DNA of 64,000 bases from Mobiluncus porci (GCF_009695935.1 NZ_VUMY01000007.1:58971-122970); one strand, 5' to 3'; shown: positions 8,246 to 17,778, counted from the first letter of the stretch. Program-made: numbers and translations. The notes: generated by a model not told the origin, from the sequence alone.

Positions 8246-8872
8246 TTACTCGGCTTTTTCTTCAACTGGAGCGTCCGTGGTTTTGGCTTCAGCCTCAGAA
8301 GCGGATTCTTCAGTCGAAGCTTCTGATTCCAGAGCCGCGTCGTCCTTAGTTTCCTCTGCAGGAGCTTCTGCAGCCTCAGTTTCCTCAGCCTTAGCCTCTT
8401 CAGCCTTTTCTTCTACGGGTTCGGCGGATTCTTCTTTAGCCTCATCCTTTGGAGCTTCAGCCTTAGCGGCTTCCTTCTTCGCAGCCGGCTTGGCCTTCTT
8501 CTTCTTTTCCACGGCCTCCAAAACCAGGGAAATCTCCGCAATCGGAGCGTTGTCGCCGCGGCGGTTTCCGAGCTTCACGATGCGGGTGTAGCCCCCCTCG
8601 CGCTCCTTGTCAATCTGTTCGGCAATTTCCTCAAACAGCTTCGCGACCACTGCCTTGTTGTCGAGGCGTGCCAAAACCTGGCGGCGCGCATGCAAATCTC
8701 CGCGGCGAGCCTTGCTGATTAGGCGCTCTGCCAAGGGCTGCAAACGCTTGGCGCGGGTTTCAGTCGTGGTAATCTTTCCGTTTTCAAACAGCGCACAGGC
8801 AAGATTCGAGAGCATCAGGCGCTCGTGTGCCGGGCTGGAGCCTAGACGTGGTCCTTTCGTGGGCTTAGGCAT
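8246..8872 (-). CDS. rplQ: 50S ribosomal protein L17 with long acidic C-terminal tail
   Basis: Residues 1-~125 are canonical L17 ([20 protein letters not shown]..., [16 protein letters not shown]), which lies near the polypeptide exit tunnel on the large subunit. Residues ~126-208 are a low-complexity tail of A, K, E and S. It begins basic ([12 protein letters not shown]) and ends strongly acidic. Typical L17 stops near residue 120-130, so the tail adds about 80 residues. Such tails occur in high-GC Gram-positives, but their function is unknown. The gene lies 27 bp after rpoA. Confidence 0.95.
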   Translation of the reverse strand: MPKPTKGPRLGSSPAHERLMLSNLACALFENGKITTTETRAKRLQPLAERLISKARRGDLHARRQVLARLDNKAVVAKLFEEIAEQIDKEREGGYTRIVKLGNRRGDNAPIAEISLVLEAVEKKKKAKPAAKKEAAKAEAPKDEAKEESAEPVEEKAEEAKAEETEAAEAPAEETKDDAALESEASTEESASEAEAKTTDAPVEEKAE

Positions 8873-8899
8873 TGTTCATTTCTCCTTACAATCTGATTT

Positions 8900-9892
8900 C
8901 TAAAGTTCTGAAATATCGTCGCTGAACTGCGGGGCATCGCTCTCGGTGGCAGGCATCGGGGAGTCTTTCAGGCTCATCCCCATCTCAGCCAGCTTCTCCT
9001 TGATTTCATCAATGGACTTATGTCCAAAGTTCCGAATATCAAGCAGGTCGGCCTGGGAGCGAGCCACCAAGTCACCAACCGTGTTGATGCCCTCGCGAGT
9101 CAGGCAGTTCAGTGCGCGGGAGGTCAAATCGAGTTCTTCCACAGACATGGCAAGGTCTTCAGCCAAGGCGGCATCATTAGCGCTCGCTCCCAGTTCCAGG
9201 CCTTCCGCGTCCTTGTTCAAGTCGCGGGCCAGTCCGAACAACTCGACGAGAGTCTTCCCCGCAGAAGCCATCGCGTCACGCGGAGAGATGGCCTTCTTGG
9301 TCTCAACGTCAACAATGAGCCGGTCGAAGTCGGTGCGCTGTTCCACACGGGTTGCTTCCACATGGTAGGACACCTTCAAAACCGGAGAATAAATCGAGTC
9401 CACCGGAATGCGAGAAATCTCCGCCTCCGGATCCTTGTTCTGGGCTGCGGAAACATAGCCACGGCCGCGCTCGACAGTGAGCTCAATTTCGAGCTTGCCG
9501 TCTTTATTGAGCGTTGCAATGTGCTGTTCCGGATTGTGGATAATAACCCCAGCCGGAGGCATGATATCGCCCACCGTGACTTCGCCCTCTCCAGTTTTGC
9601 GAAGGTACATCACGACCGGTTCATCATTGTCTGAAGACAAGATGATTTCCTTGATATTCAGGACAATCTGGGTCACGTCTTCCTTTACCCCCGGAAGGGT
9701 GGTGAATTCGTGGAGAGCGCCTTCAATCTTGATAGATGTCACCGCCGACCCCGGAATCGAGGACAAGAGGGTACGACGCAGGGAATTCCCCAAAGTGTAC
9801 CCAAAGCCAGGTTCCAAAGGTTCAATCGTGAAACGAGAACGCTGATCGCTGATTTTCTCTTCAGTCAGCTTCGGTTGCGCTTGAATAAGCAC
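8900..9892 (-). CDS. rpoA: DNA-directed RNA polymerase subunit alpha
   Basis: The protein has 330 residues. The N-terminal assembly domain (1-~230) includes [20 protein letters not shown]. The alpha-CTD (~250-315, [32 protein letters not shown]) contacts UP elements and activators. The start is the GTG at 9890-9892, preceded by GGAAAGGAAA; this matches the usual MLIAQRP-type N-terminus. An open frame 47 codons further upstream has no family similarity. In many actinobacteria rpsD precedes rpoA. Here the 146-bp gap to rpsK holds no gene, only a possible TCCCCGC/GCGGGGA hairpin (9994-10027). Confidence 0.97.
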   Translation of the reverse strand: MLIQAQPKLTEEKISDQRSRFTIEPLEPGFGYTLGNSLRRTLLSSIPGSAVTSIKIEGALHEFTTLPGVKEDVTQIVLNIKEIILSSDNDEPVVMYLRKTGEGEVTVGDIMPPAGVIIHNPEQHIATLNKDGKLEIELTVERGRGYVSAAQNKDPEAEISRIPVDSIYSPVLKVSYHVEATRVEQRTDFDRLIVDVETKKAISPRDAMASAGKTLVELFGLARDLNKDAEGLELGASANDAALAEDLAMSVEELDLTSRALNCLTREGINTVGDLVARSQADLLDIRNFGHKSIDEIKEKLAEMGMSLKDSPMPATESDAPQFSDDISEL

Positions 9893-10038
9893 TGTGTATT
9901 TCCTTTCCGGCATCCGCCACCACACCGGTTCAGGCTCCAAATCCTTGGCGAAGGGATCTGAGTTTCCTATTAATAAATCTGAGAATTGGTTGCTCCCCGC
10001 TGACCGACTACGGGCGGAAGGCGGGGAACACAACCCAA

Positions 10039-10434
10039 CTAGACGCGGCGACGCTTCGGAGGACGGCAGCCGTTGTGGGCCTGAGGGGTCACGTCTTGAA
10101 TCGAACCCACCTCGAGACCCGTCGCTTGCAGCGAACGAATCGCAGTTTCACGCCCGGAACCGGGGCCTTTTACGAACACGTCAACTTTCTTCATGCCGTG
10201 TTCTTGGGCGCGGCGAGCCGCTGCTTCCGCAGCGAGCTGGGCGGCGAAAGGTGTGGACTTACGGGAGCCCTTGAAACCGACCTGACCGGAGGACGCCCAA
10301 GCGATAACTGCACCGGTCGGGTCAGTGATAGAAACAATCGTGTTATTGAAGGTCGACTTGATGTAAGCGTTACCTTCAGAAACGTTCTTGCGTTCCTTGC
10401 GGCGAGGCTTGGAAGCGGTTGATTTTCCTGCCAT
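10039..10434 (-). CDS. rpsK: 30S ribosomal protein S11
   Basis: The 131-residue protein is full length, with the family core [20 protein letters not shown] and the C-terminal [19 protein letters not shown] that binds 16S rRNA on the platform of the small subunit. A lysine/arginine-rich N-terminal arm (1-18) is normal for actinobacteria. It follows rpsM by 15 bp. The next gene downstream is rpoA rather than rpsD. Confidence 0.97.
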   Translation of the reverse strand: MAGKSTASKPRRKERKNVSEGNAYIKSTFNNTIVSITDPTGAVIAWASSGQVGFKGSRKSTPFAAQLAAEAAARRAQEHGMKKVDVFVKGPGSGRETAIRSLQATGLEVGSIQDVTPQAHNGCRPPKRRRV

Positions 10435-10449
10435 AACTTAATGTTCCCC

Positions 10450-10824
10450 CTACTTAGCTTTCTTCTTACCGGCAACAGTGCGCTTCGGGCCCTTGCGGGT
10501 GCGCGCATTGGTCTTGGTCCGCTGGCCGTGAACCGGAAGTCCCGCACGGTGGCGACGTCCCTGATAGCAGTTGATTTCAATCTTGCGGCGAATATCCGCA
10601 GCGACCTCACGGCGCAAATCACCCTCGACCTTAAAATTGGCCTGAATGTAATCACGCAGTTTGATGAGTTCGTCTTCGGTGAGATCCTTGACGCGAGTAT
10701 CGGGGCTAACTCCGGTCGCTTCCAAGGTTTCTTGAGCACGGGTTCTTCCAATCCCGTAAATGTATGTTAATGCGATTTCCATGCGCTTCTCGCGTGGCAA
10801 ATCCACACCTACCAGGCGTGCCAT
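10450..10824 (-). CDS. rpsM: 30S ribosomal protein S13
   Basis: The start is placed at [15 protein letters not shown], 12 codons inside the longest open frame, giving 124 residues as usual. S13 sits in the head of the 30S subunit and bridges to the large subunit and the P-site t[21 protein letters not shown] and the basic C-terminus [20 protein letters not shown] are family hallmarks. The 187-bp gap to rpmJ upstream is longer than the other gaps in this block. Confidence 0.96.
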   Translation of the reverse strand: MARLVGVDLPREKRMEIALTYIYGIGRTRAQETLEATGVSPDTRVKDLTEDELIKLRDYIQANFKVEGDLRREVAADIRRKIEINCYQGRRHRAGLPVHGQRTKTNARTRKGPKRTVAGKKKAK

Positions 10825-11011
10825 ATATTTTCTTCTCCTGTTGTTTTCGAAGGCCGTCACTCGACCCCCGCTTCCGCGGCCTCGGCCTTCGATACCGAGG
10901 GTGACAGTTCGCGGTATTAGTCCGCAAATTGCTGGTCGAATGCTTGACCCGGATTGGGTCGGGCTCTTTCACACCGGGGCATCAAGAGCCATACGCCGCA
11001 AGCAACTAGCC

Positions 11012-11125
11012 TTAGCCTTGACGCTGCTTATGGCGCGGGTTTTCGCAAATTACCATCACGCGACCGTGGCGACGAATCACCTTGCACTTGTCACAGATGG
11101 GTTTGACGCTGGGGTTAACCTTCAT
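11012..11125 (-). CDS. rpmJ: 50S ribosomal protein L36
   Basis: This short gene encodes 37 residues starting [18 protein letters not shown]11, C14, C27 and H32 are the zinc ligands of the C+ form of L36. An adjacent in-frame ATG just upstream could add one methionine; the second of the two is preferred by family alignment. It lies between infA and rpsM, the conserved actinobacterial position, 19 bp after infA. Confidence 0.95.
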   Translation of the reverse strand: MKVNPSVKPICDKCKVIRRHGRVMVICENPRHKQRQG

Positions 11126-11144
11126 CATTCCTCCGATTTGTTAT

Positions 11145-11366
11145 TTATTTGTAACGATAAACAATACGGCCACGATCCAGGTCGTACGGGCTCAACTCCA
11201 CAACCACGCGATCCTCGGGCAGGATGCGAATGTAATGTTGACGCATTTTTCCCGAAATATGAGCCAAAACTAGGTGCTCGTTAGCGAGCTGGACACGAAA
11301 CATCGCATTAGGTAGGGCTTCCACCACGGTCCCCTCAACCTCGATGACTCCGTCCTTTTTTCCCAT
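11145..11366 (-). CDS. infA: translation initiation factor IF-1
   Basis: This is a 73-residue OB-fold protein starting [25 protein letters not shown] lies five bases before that ATG, and an ATG six codons further upstream is not needed. IF-1 occupies the ribosomal A site during initiation. [21 protein letters not shown] and the C-terminal RGRIVYRYK are diagnostic. It heads the infA-rpmJ-rpsM-rpsK-rpoA-rplQ block. Its own promoter probably lies in the 115-bp gap before the membrane-protein gene upstream. Confidence 0.97.
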   Translation of the reverse strand: MGKKDGVIEVEGTVVEALPNAMFRVQLANEHLVLAHISGKMRQHYIRILPEDRVVVELSPYDLDRGRIVYRYK

Positions 11367-11481
11367 TAGTCCTCGTTTCCGCAAATGTAATCGGGCTTAA
11401 AACCATCCGCCGACTGACAGACAGTCCAAAAGTAGAGCTTAACGAATTTTGGAGAGAATTACCAATTGAGATTATTTCTCG

Positions 11482-12147
11482 TTAGCGTAGTCCCTGTCGA
11501 CGCAGGCGTTGACGCGTAGTTTCAAGGTTTCCAGCCAAGGCCGCTGTCCGCAACCGCGCCGCCCGGGCTTGACGTTGCGGGTCTCGGGCGTTAATCATCG
11601 AGGTGCCGATTTGCCAACCCGCATAGATGAGCAGCAACTGCGCAATCCCAACGAGAACGAAAGAATTGAAGGACTGGCTTGTCAACGGATACATCAGACC
11701 AAAGAACGGCAGCTTGTATTCCAGTTTTCCGCGAACCATGTCCAAGGTCACGGTCTGGTTTTCACCCGGCTGGCCTTTAGTCACGGTGAACTGCATCTCG
11801 TCACCGGTTCCCATCACTTCAGCTACTTCTCCCACCTGATACTCTTTTTTGGCCGTATCAGGCTGAAAAGCGATAATATCCCCGGGATTAAGCTCTTGAG
11901 CTCCGGTTTGGCGTAGCTTCTGGAAAATCAGGAGATCGTTGGAGCCAAAACCCTGGTTCACAGTGTTCTCTTCCGGCACCGGCATTGCCACATAGCCTTG
12001 TACCCGAGGAATCACCACAACGACCATCAGGACCGCACCCAAGAAAATCAGCAGAACCCAACCCAGCGCAAAAAGAATCGAATTTCGCACGGGATGCTCG
12101 GACTGTTTATTGAGCAAAGAAATAATTCGATCTGGTTGCGTTGACAT
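11482..12147 (-). CDS. signal peptidase I (S26B)-like membrane protein lacking catalytic residues
   Basis: The 221-residue protein has TM helices at ~23-48 and ~158-184, a basic C-terminal tail, and an extracellular middle domain. That domain follows the SipW/S26B layout: GSNDLLIFQKL matches the VGDLLIVK block, LNPGDIIAFQP the GDIITF block, MQFTVTKGQPGENQ the FRTKGDAN block, and VRGKLEYKLPFFGLM the GKVxFxIPYLG block. The SGSMEPT nucleophile motif is replaced by MPVPEENTV (55-63), and the THR histidine motif by QVGEVAEV (104-111). Both serine and histidine of the dyad are missing, so a scaffold or decoy role is likely. An AAGGAGG lies upstream of the start, at longer than usual spacing. Confidence 0.6.
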   Translation of the reverse strand: MSTQPDRIISLLNKQSEHPVRNSILFALGWVLLIFLGAVLMVVVVIPRVQGYVAMPVPEENTVNQGFGSNDLLIFQKLRQTGAQELNPGDIIAFQPDTAKKEYQVGEVAEVMGTGDEMQFTVTKGQPGENQTVTLDMVRGKLEYKLPFFGLMYPLTSQSFNSFVLVGIAQLLLIYAGWQIGTSMINARDPQRQARAARLRTAALAGNLETTRQRLRRQGLR

Positions 12148-12223
12148 TGCCGGATTCGCCTCCTTTCAAAATGCTGACATTGATTATTTTAGCCTTTAGT
12201 GACCGTATTTTGTCACTTCCTGA

Positions 12224-14728
12224 CTATTTGCGTCCGAAAAGTTTCTGGAAGAAGCCTTTTTTGGCGGGCTTTTCCTCAACCGGCTGGCCAAAATCAGGAG
12301 CGTTTCCCTCATAGGAGTCAGATTCAAACAGGGCTGCATCCGCTCCAGCCGGTTCTTCTACACCCAAATCACCTTCCGGGGCCTCCGAGGTCGGCGTCCA
12401 CTCGGGGAATCCTTCCTGCATCGCTTGCGGTATGTCTCCTTGCACCTGTGGGATCTCGAAGGGAAGCTCCGCGGTTTCCTCCCCTGCCCCGGATTCGTCC
12501 GGCAAGGTGGGCACCGCTTCGGTCTCGCCGTCAGCAAAGAAGTCCTCTGGAGGGCTCGGAGGTGCAGCCTCAACGCCTTCGGGCAATTCCTCGAGGGACG
12601 TCTCGGGCAATTCCTCTGGCAACGCCTCGGGGATGTCCTCAGAATTGAAATCGAATTCTCCGAGGTCAATCCCCTCAAGATCGTCAGCTACCGGTTCTTC
12701 GACCGCCTCCGCTGCTTCAGTTCCGATGGCCACTCCTCCGGGGAGTTCGCCGGAGCTATCAGGCCCGTTAGGCTCCAAAGTCTCCGCTTCGGGTTCCACG
12801 GGGGTTGCTTCGAAGTTAGTGGATTGTTCCTCGGTAGCGTCTGTAACGTCAGCAAAAGCCTCCGGTAGGCTCTCCGGAAGAGGCGCTTCAATTCCCTCTT
12901 CGGTGGGGATTTCCTCCAGCAAGATAGCCTCGTCTATCGCGGGTTCTGGTTCGGAAGATTCCTCTACGGGTTCTGGCTCGACGCTGTCTTCCAAGGGGAT
13001 TTCATCAAGAGCGTCCAAGTCTAAACCGGCCAAATCCAGGTCTTCGACCCCTACTTCGGCGGTATCTTCGCTGAGCATCTCAGGTTCCGCATTCTCGGTC
13101 GTCTCGGTCGTGTCGGTGGCTTCGGGCAGGGCCTCTTCTAGCAGCGGCTCTGGTTCTTCTAAAGTCTCCGTTGCCGTATCCGCTGGAGTCTCGGTGGAGG
13201 TGTCCATCGCAGTATCTATCGCGGTGTCGTCCCAGGTCTCATCTGGAACCTCCTGCGGCAGTTCCACTACGCTTTCATCCGTCGTCTCGACAGACTGTTC
13301 CGCGCTGGTTTCTCCCGCTACCAGTTCCTCCGGCTGGGTTTCCTCGGTCAACTCGGCTTCGGCGGATTCTTCAAGAGCCACCTCAGGTTCGGTTTCGTTT
13401 TCTTCCGGAGTCATCGGGAACGACGGGGCCGCGCACGCGGGCCCGAATTCTTCAGCGGGCTCTTCGGTCGTGTCTTCGGTCAAGGTCTCGACAACTTCCT
13501 CTTCAGAGGTTGCTTCTTCCTCTGCCGGCTCCCAAGTAGCCGGTTTGCCCTCAATATCCCCAACGAAGAGTTCGTCATCGTTTCCTTCCGGTTCCAAAAC
13601 CTCGTCGTCATAAACGCGGTTTTCCATGAGGTCATCGGATTGGGGCAGGGTTCCGGTGGCAGCTTCTTCTTCCGCAGAGGCCACTTCCTCATTGAGCTCA
13701 ATCTGAGGTTCCAGTCCCGTCTCAAATCCTGGTTCGCTGGTTGACTCCGAGCCGGTTTCTATTTCCTCGTAGGGAAGAAGCGGCGGGGCTACTTCCATAT
13801 CCGGTTCCGAGAAGTTTTCTTCACCCTCGAGTTCACCAATCGGCAAGTCGGCATCAAACGGCTCCTCTATCAGGGGTAGTTCCGTCTCCAGTTCGGATTC
13901 CGTCGCCTCATCAATGGTGGTCTCAGGCAACGCCAAAGGCTCCATGGGAGCCAAGGCCGCCGGCTCTCCGAGAGGAGAAGCCTCCGAAGATTCCACGTAA
14001 TTGACCGGAATCTCTTCCTCAAGAGCAGGGATTTCTTCCGCGACTGGTTCGCTGACTGCCTCCACAACCGGCGTTTCTTCCAAGGCCGTTTCTTCAGCCG
14101 TCGGCTCTTCTTGAACCGGCTCATCAAGAACCGTTTCTTCGACGGGGAGTTCCGTGAATTCAGGAGTGGCTTCTTCCGGTGCCGACACGGTTTGTTCCGC
14201 AGGGACAGCAAGTTCCTCCTCGAGACGAGCCTCCTCACTTGGCGCGGATTCCGGTTCGGGCTGCGTGGTAGTTCCGGAAGCTGCAATCACGCTCAACCCC
14301 GGGATCGAGGCTGCCTCGGGATCGTTGGCCAGCGGTAGCGGGCGATGTGAGCCCTGTTCCAAGGCAGTGATGGCGCGGTCAGCAATGGCCCTCCAGTCGA
14401 ATCCGGCTTTAGCGAGCTCTGACGGCTCCACCTCGGGCAGGGGGGTGGCGGGGACATCCCCGTGAACCCGCGCTCCGGCTACATTGCGAGCCAATTCATC
14501 CAGGAGCTCCGGCACACTTGGAAGCTGGGAGGGCAGGGAGACCCCATTGCTGTAGACGTAACCCGGGTTGTGTGCCCGCACTTTAGCGCGCAAACGCTCC
14601 ACGTCCTCGCGCCCCTGGGCGGTCAGCACCGGCGGGCGAACTGGCGAAGCGTCGGCGAAACCCTTTGAGAAAGAACCAGAGCCCGCGTTGAAGCGAGACG
14701 GAAATGAGGGGTTGCTGCTTTGAGCCAC
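12224..14728 (-). CDS. large acidic low-complexity protein, unknown function
   Basis: The protein has 834 residues from a GTG with AAGGAG nine bases upstream. Residues 1-150 are ordered-looking (LTAQGREDVERLRAKVRAHN, LAKAGFDWRAIADRAITALE). Residues ~165-800 are an extreme E/P/A/T/S tract with recurring EE, EPEPV and EETxxE units and almost no basic residues. The last 15 residues switch to basic/aromatic (KPAKKGFFQKLFGRK), which may be a membrane- or partner-binding tip. No family is recognised. The strongly acidic repeat region could be an entropic linker or a cation/protein-binding arm. The gene lies between map and the S26-like gene, where other actinobacteria usually have nothing of this kind. 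Confidence 0.7.
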   Translation of the reverse strand: MAQSSNPSFPSRFNAGSGSFSKGFADASPVRPPVLTAQGREDVERLRAKVRAHNPGYVYSNGVSLPSQLPSVPELLDELARNVAGARVHGDVPATPLPEVEPSELAKAGFDWRAIADRAITALEQGSHRPLPLANDPEAASIPGLSVIAASGTTTQPEPESAPSEEARLEEELAVPAEQTVSAPEEATPEFTELPVEETVLDEPVQEEPTAEETALEETPVVEAVSEPVAEEIPALEEEIPVNYVESSEASPLGEPAALAPMEPLALPETTIDEATESELETELPLIEEPFDADLPIGELEGEENFSEPDMEVAPPLLPYEEIETGSESTSEPGFETGLEPQIELNEEVASAEEEAATGTLPQSDDLMENRVYDDEVLEPEGNDDELFVGDIEGKPATWEPAEEEATSEEEVVETLTEDTTEEPAEEFGPACAAPSFPMTPEENETEPEVALEESAEAELTEETQPEELVAGETSAEQSVETTDESVVELPQEVPDETWDDTAIDTAMDTSTETPADTATETLEEPEPLLEEALPEATDTTETTENAEPEMLSEDTAEVGVEDLDLAGLDLDALDEIPLEDSVEPEPVEESSEPEPAIDEAILLEEIPTEEGIEAPLPESLPEAFADVTDATEEQSTNFEATPVEPEAETLEPNGPDSSGELPGGVAIGTEAAEAVEEPVADDLEGIDLGEFDFNSEDIPEALPEELPETSLEELPEGVEAAPPSPPEDFFADGETEAVPTLPDESGAGEETAELPFEIPQVQGDIPQAMQEGFPEWTPTSEAPEGDLGVEEPAGADAALFESDSYEGNAPDFGQPVEEKPAKKGFFQKLFGRK

Positions 14729-14845
14729 GTTGCATTCTCCTTGCTTAAATCAATGCCTATCGGCATACCTCTTATCATTCTATATTAGGCTCGGTACTTG
14801 AAAAGACCATCTGAGGCATTTTCCCCCGCGAATCCCCAAATTCTC

Positions 14846-14918
14846 TTTTACCAATGGGGACGAGCCACTTTGGTAAAAACGCAAAATTTACCAGTTTGGC
14901 CCGTCCCCATTGGTAAAA
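14846..14918. repeat. 32-bp nested inverted repeat between map and the acidic-protein gene
   Basis: Arms 14846-14877 and 14887-14918 pair at about 28 of 32 positions around a 9-bp spacer. Both share TTTTACCAATGGGGACG. Each arm is itself a hairpin (TTTACCA...TGGTAAA). The element begins 3 bp after the map stop and may work as its terminator, but the nested symmetry is more elaborate than a simple terminator. Confidence 0.7.
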
Positions 14919-14920
14919 AA

Positions 14921-15790
14921 CTAGCCTTTCGGCGCGATAGCCCTTGGTGAGAGCCCAAAAGGCGCCAGACCTGCACGTCCCCCATCCGGGGCGGTCAAAA
15001 CCCAGACTCCACCGGGGAGAACCGCGACGGTGTGTTCAAAATGTGCCGCGCGCGAACCATCAACGGTGACAACCGTCCACCCATCTTGAAGCTCCTTAGT
15101 GAGCCCTCCCCCGCGGGTCAGCATCGGCTCAATCGCTAACACCATCCCGGGCTTCACCTTCGGACCATTGGCTCGCGTCGAGTAGTTCAAAACGTCCGGA
15201 GCCTGGTGCATAGCCGTTCCGATTCCGTGCCCAACATATTCCTCTACAATTCCTGCCTCCCAGCCGAATCGTAGGGAGTCTTCATAAACGACTTCCTCAA
15301 CCGCGTCGCCGATTTCTCCCAGGTGTTTCGCTTTGGCTAGCGCCGCAATCGCGGTCCACAAGGAGCGTTCTGTCGTGGCAAGCAACTGGAGGTCTTCGGG
15401 CCTACCGTGTTCTTCTCCCCCACAAATCATCGAGAATGCGGCGTCGCCGTGCCACTGCCTCCCGTTTTGGTCCACTATGTAGGCTCCGCAATCGAAACTC
15501 ACGAGATCACCAAACTGCAAGACTCGCTGACCGGGAATCCCGTGAATCACCTCTTCGTTGATGGAGATGCAAACCGTGGCGGGAAACCCGTCGTAACCCA
15601 AAAAATTCGATTTCGCTCCCATCCGCGAGATGACCGCGGCACTGACCTTGTCGAGCTCGCCGGTCGTAATCCCGGGCTCGCACGCGGCCCGCAAAGCCTG
15701 GTGAATCGAGGCCACTACCATCCCCGCGCGACGCATCCTAAGGATTTGGTCGGTGTTCTTTATCTCGATGCGACGGTCTTCATGAACCAC
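14921..15790 (-). CDS. map: type I methionine aminopeptidase
   Basis: It removes N-terminal methionine from nascent proteins, using two metal ions in a pita-bread fold. VSFDCGAYIVDQNGRQWHGD supplies the first aspartates, VGHGIGTAMHQ a histidine, and LAIEPMLTRGG and FEHTVAVLP the glutamates. The start GTG (15788-15790) lies one base from the adk stop, so translation is probably coupled. The protein has 289 residues including a short C-terminal extension (DGGRAGLAPFGLSP). The adk-map order after secY is standard for this phylum. Confidence 0.95.
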   Translation of the reverse strand: MVHEDRRIEIKNTDQILRMRRAGMVVASIHQALRAACEPGITTGELDKVSAAVISRMGAKSNFLGYDGFPATVCISINEEVIHGIPGQRVLQFGDLVSFDCGAYIVDQNGRQWHGDAAFSMICGGEEHGRPEDLQLLATTERSLWTAIAALAKAKHLGEIGDAVEEVVYEDSLRFGWEAGIVEEYVGHGIGTAMHQAPDVLNYSTRANGPKVKPGMVLAIEPMLTRGGGLTKELQDGWTVVTVDGSRAAHFEHTVAVLPGGVWVLTAPDGGRAGLAPFGLSPRAIAPKG

Positions 15791-15791
15791 G

Positions 15792-16370
15792 CTAGTTCTG
15801 GCTCTCTAACTCATCGAGGACTGTGTTAATCCGCTGGGAAATCTCCGGAATAGATCCCACCCCGTCAATCTTGTAGAGGCAACCTTGCAACTCATAAAAA
15901 TCCAGCACGGGCTTGGTCGATTCGAAGAACACGTCCAGACGGTGCGAAATCACATCCTCCGTGTCATCGGAGCGTCCCTCTACCTCGGCGCGGTGGAGCA
16001 ATCGCTGCATCACTTCCTCGGAGGGAACATCCAAGTAGAGCGCCCCGTCGAGTTCCGCCCCCGCTTCGCGCAGTTGCGCATTCAAGACTTCGGCTTGGGG
16101 GATGGAACGAGGGAAACCGTCCAACAAGAAGCCACCAAGAGCGTCGGCTTGTTGCAAACGATCGCACACAATCCGGTCTGTCACCGAATCGGGAACGAAC
16201 TCGCCTTTGTCAATGTAGCTAGCAATGAGTTTTCCGAATTCGGTTTGCTGCGCCTTGTGCTGCCGAAAAATATCACCCGTGGAAATCCACGGCACACGAA
16301 GACGCTCGGCTATCGTTTTCGCATGTGTGCCCTTCCCCGCCCCGGGAGGACCCATAATGACTAATTTCAT
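15792..16370 (-). CDS. adk: adenylate kinase, short lid-less form
   Basis: It interconverts ATP + AMP and 2 ADP. The P-loop is GPPGAGKGTHAKTI (8-21), and LLDGFPRSIPQAEVL and the short RAEVEGRSDDTEDVI segment place it in the actinobacterial short class without the zinc-lid insertion (192 residues). Its start overlaps the secY stop (ATGA), giving tight coupling to the translocon gene. Confidence 0.97.
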   Translation of the reverse strand: MKLVIMGPPGAGKGTHAKTIAERLRVPWISTGDIFRQHKAQQTEFGKLIASYIDKGEFVPDSVTDRIVCDRLQQADALGGFLLDGFPRSIPQAEVLNAQLREAGAELDGALYLDVPSEEVMQRLLHRAEVEGRSDDTEDVISHRLDVFFESTKPVLDFYELQGCLYKIDGVGSIPEISQRINTVLDELESQN

Positions 16371-17662
16371 GCCATAAATCCTTCATAGTGGTGCTGATGA
16401 AGTTGCGCGTTGATGTCCTTCACCGTTTGGAGGCCAACGCCAACAATAATCAGAATTGTAGTCCCACCGAAAGGCAATTGGGGCACGTTCATGGCCACCA
16501 TTGCAACTTGTGGGATAAGCGCCACTATGGTCAAGTAAGTTGCACCGGCAGTCGTGATGCGGTTCATCACATAATGCAGGTAGTCGGCAGTGGGGCGACC
16601 GGCACGCAAACCGGGGACGAAACCGCCGTATTTCTTCATGTTATCCGCGACTTCTTCGGGGTTGAAGGTAATCGAAGTGTAGAAGAAGGCGAACGCGAAC
16701 GTCAACAATCCGTACAAGACGAGGTAAAGAATCGAGTCGCTGCGGAAGTTGCCACCCAGCCACTGTACCCAGTCGGAGGTTTGATCCCCGAACTGTGCAA
16801 TCATCATCGGGAGAGACAGAATCGAAGACGCGAAGATAACCGGAATAACGCCGGACATATTAATCTTCAGCGGAATGTAAGTCGTCGTTCCACCGTACAT
16901 CCGACGTCCCACCATCCGCTTGGCGTACTGTACCGGAATACGACGCATGGACTGTTCCACGTAGACGACCGCGAGGGTCACGAGCAGAATCAGAGCCAAG
17001 ATGGCGAAGAACTTCTGGATGCCATTGTTGCCTCCGGCAATGGAGAACAGTTTGTTTGGCAAGTTCGCAATGATGGAGGTGAAAATCAAGATGGACATGC
17101 CGTTGCCGACGCCCTTTTCGGTGATCAACTCGCCCATCCACATGATGAGACCCGTAGCAGCGGTCATGACCAAAATCTGGAGGACGAAAATCCACACCGA
17201 GTCCGAAGGGATAATCTTCGTGTCGGAGACATTGCCGAACAAGGCGCCGGTTCGAGCCGCCGTAATAATGGAAGTCGACTGTAAAACACCCAGGGCAATC
17301 GTCAGGTAACGGGTGTACTGGGTCAGTTTAGCCTGTCCGGTTTGGCCTTCTTTATGCAGGTCCTCAAAGCGTGGAATCACTACGCGGAGCAACTGGATAA
17401 TAATCGAAGCCGTGATGTAAGGCATGATGCCGAGCGCGAAGACCGACAACTGCAGCAACGCGCCACCGGAGAACATATTCACCAAATCCAGCAGGGAGCC
17501 ATTGTTCTGGACGTCAGCCATCACCCGCTTCAATGCGGCATAGTCCACACCGGGAAGGGGAATAAAGGAACCCCACCGGAACAAAGCCATAATGAACAGG
17601 GTAAACAACAGCTTCTTGCGTAGATCAGGCGTTTTGAAAGCCTGAATGAAAGCGGTAAACAA
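16367..17662 (-). CDS. secY: preprotein translocase subunit SecY
   Basis: SecY is the channel of the Sec translocon in the cytoplasmic membrane. The protein has 431 residues and ten predicted TM helices. Recognisable blocks are FRWGSFIPLPGVDY (plug-proximal), LQLSVFALGIMPYITASIII, GKGVGNGMSILIFTSI and FAFFYTSITFNPEEVADNMKKYGGF. It is separated from rplO by 116 bp, so an extra promoter there is possible, and it overlaps adk by 4 bp. Confidence 0.97.
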   Translation of the reverse strand: MFTAFIQAFKTPDLRKKLLFTLFIMALFRWGSFIPLPGVDYAALKRVMADVQNNGSLLDLVNMFSGGALLQLSVFALGIMPYITASIIIQLLRVVIPRFEDLHKEGQTGQAKLTQYTRYLTIALGVLQSTSIITAARTGALFGNVSDTKIIPSDSVWIFVLQILVMTAATGLIMWMGELITEKGVGNGMSILIFTSIIANLPNKLFSIAGGNNGIQKFFAILALILLVTLAVVYVEQSMRRIPVQYAKRMVGRRMYGGTTTYIPLKINMSGVIPVIFASSILSLPMMIAQFGDQTSDWVQWLGGNFRSDSILYLVLYGLLTFAFAFFYTSITFNPEEVADNMKKYGGFVPGLRAGRPTADYLHYVMNRITTAGATYLTIVALIPQVAMVAMNVPQLPFGGTTILIIVGVGLQTVKDINAQLHQHHYEGFMA

Positions 17663-17778
17663 GAGTCCTCCAAATATTTTTCTCTCGCGCTGTTTTTTCT
17701 TTTGCTAAACACGTTACACCAAGTTTAGCGTGAGAATAAGGCGAGAGCGGGGTGCCTCGCGACACCCCGCTATTTCGC

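Noticed and set aside
12432..13613. 393-codon plus-strand frame, serine-rich, opposite the acidic protein
   Set aside because: Its serine/glycine richness is the complement of the E/P/T codons on the minus strand; no start signal or family.
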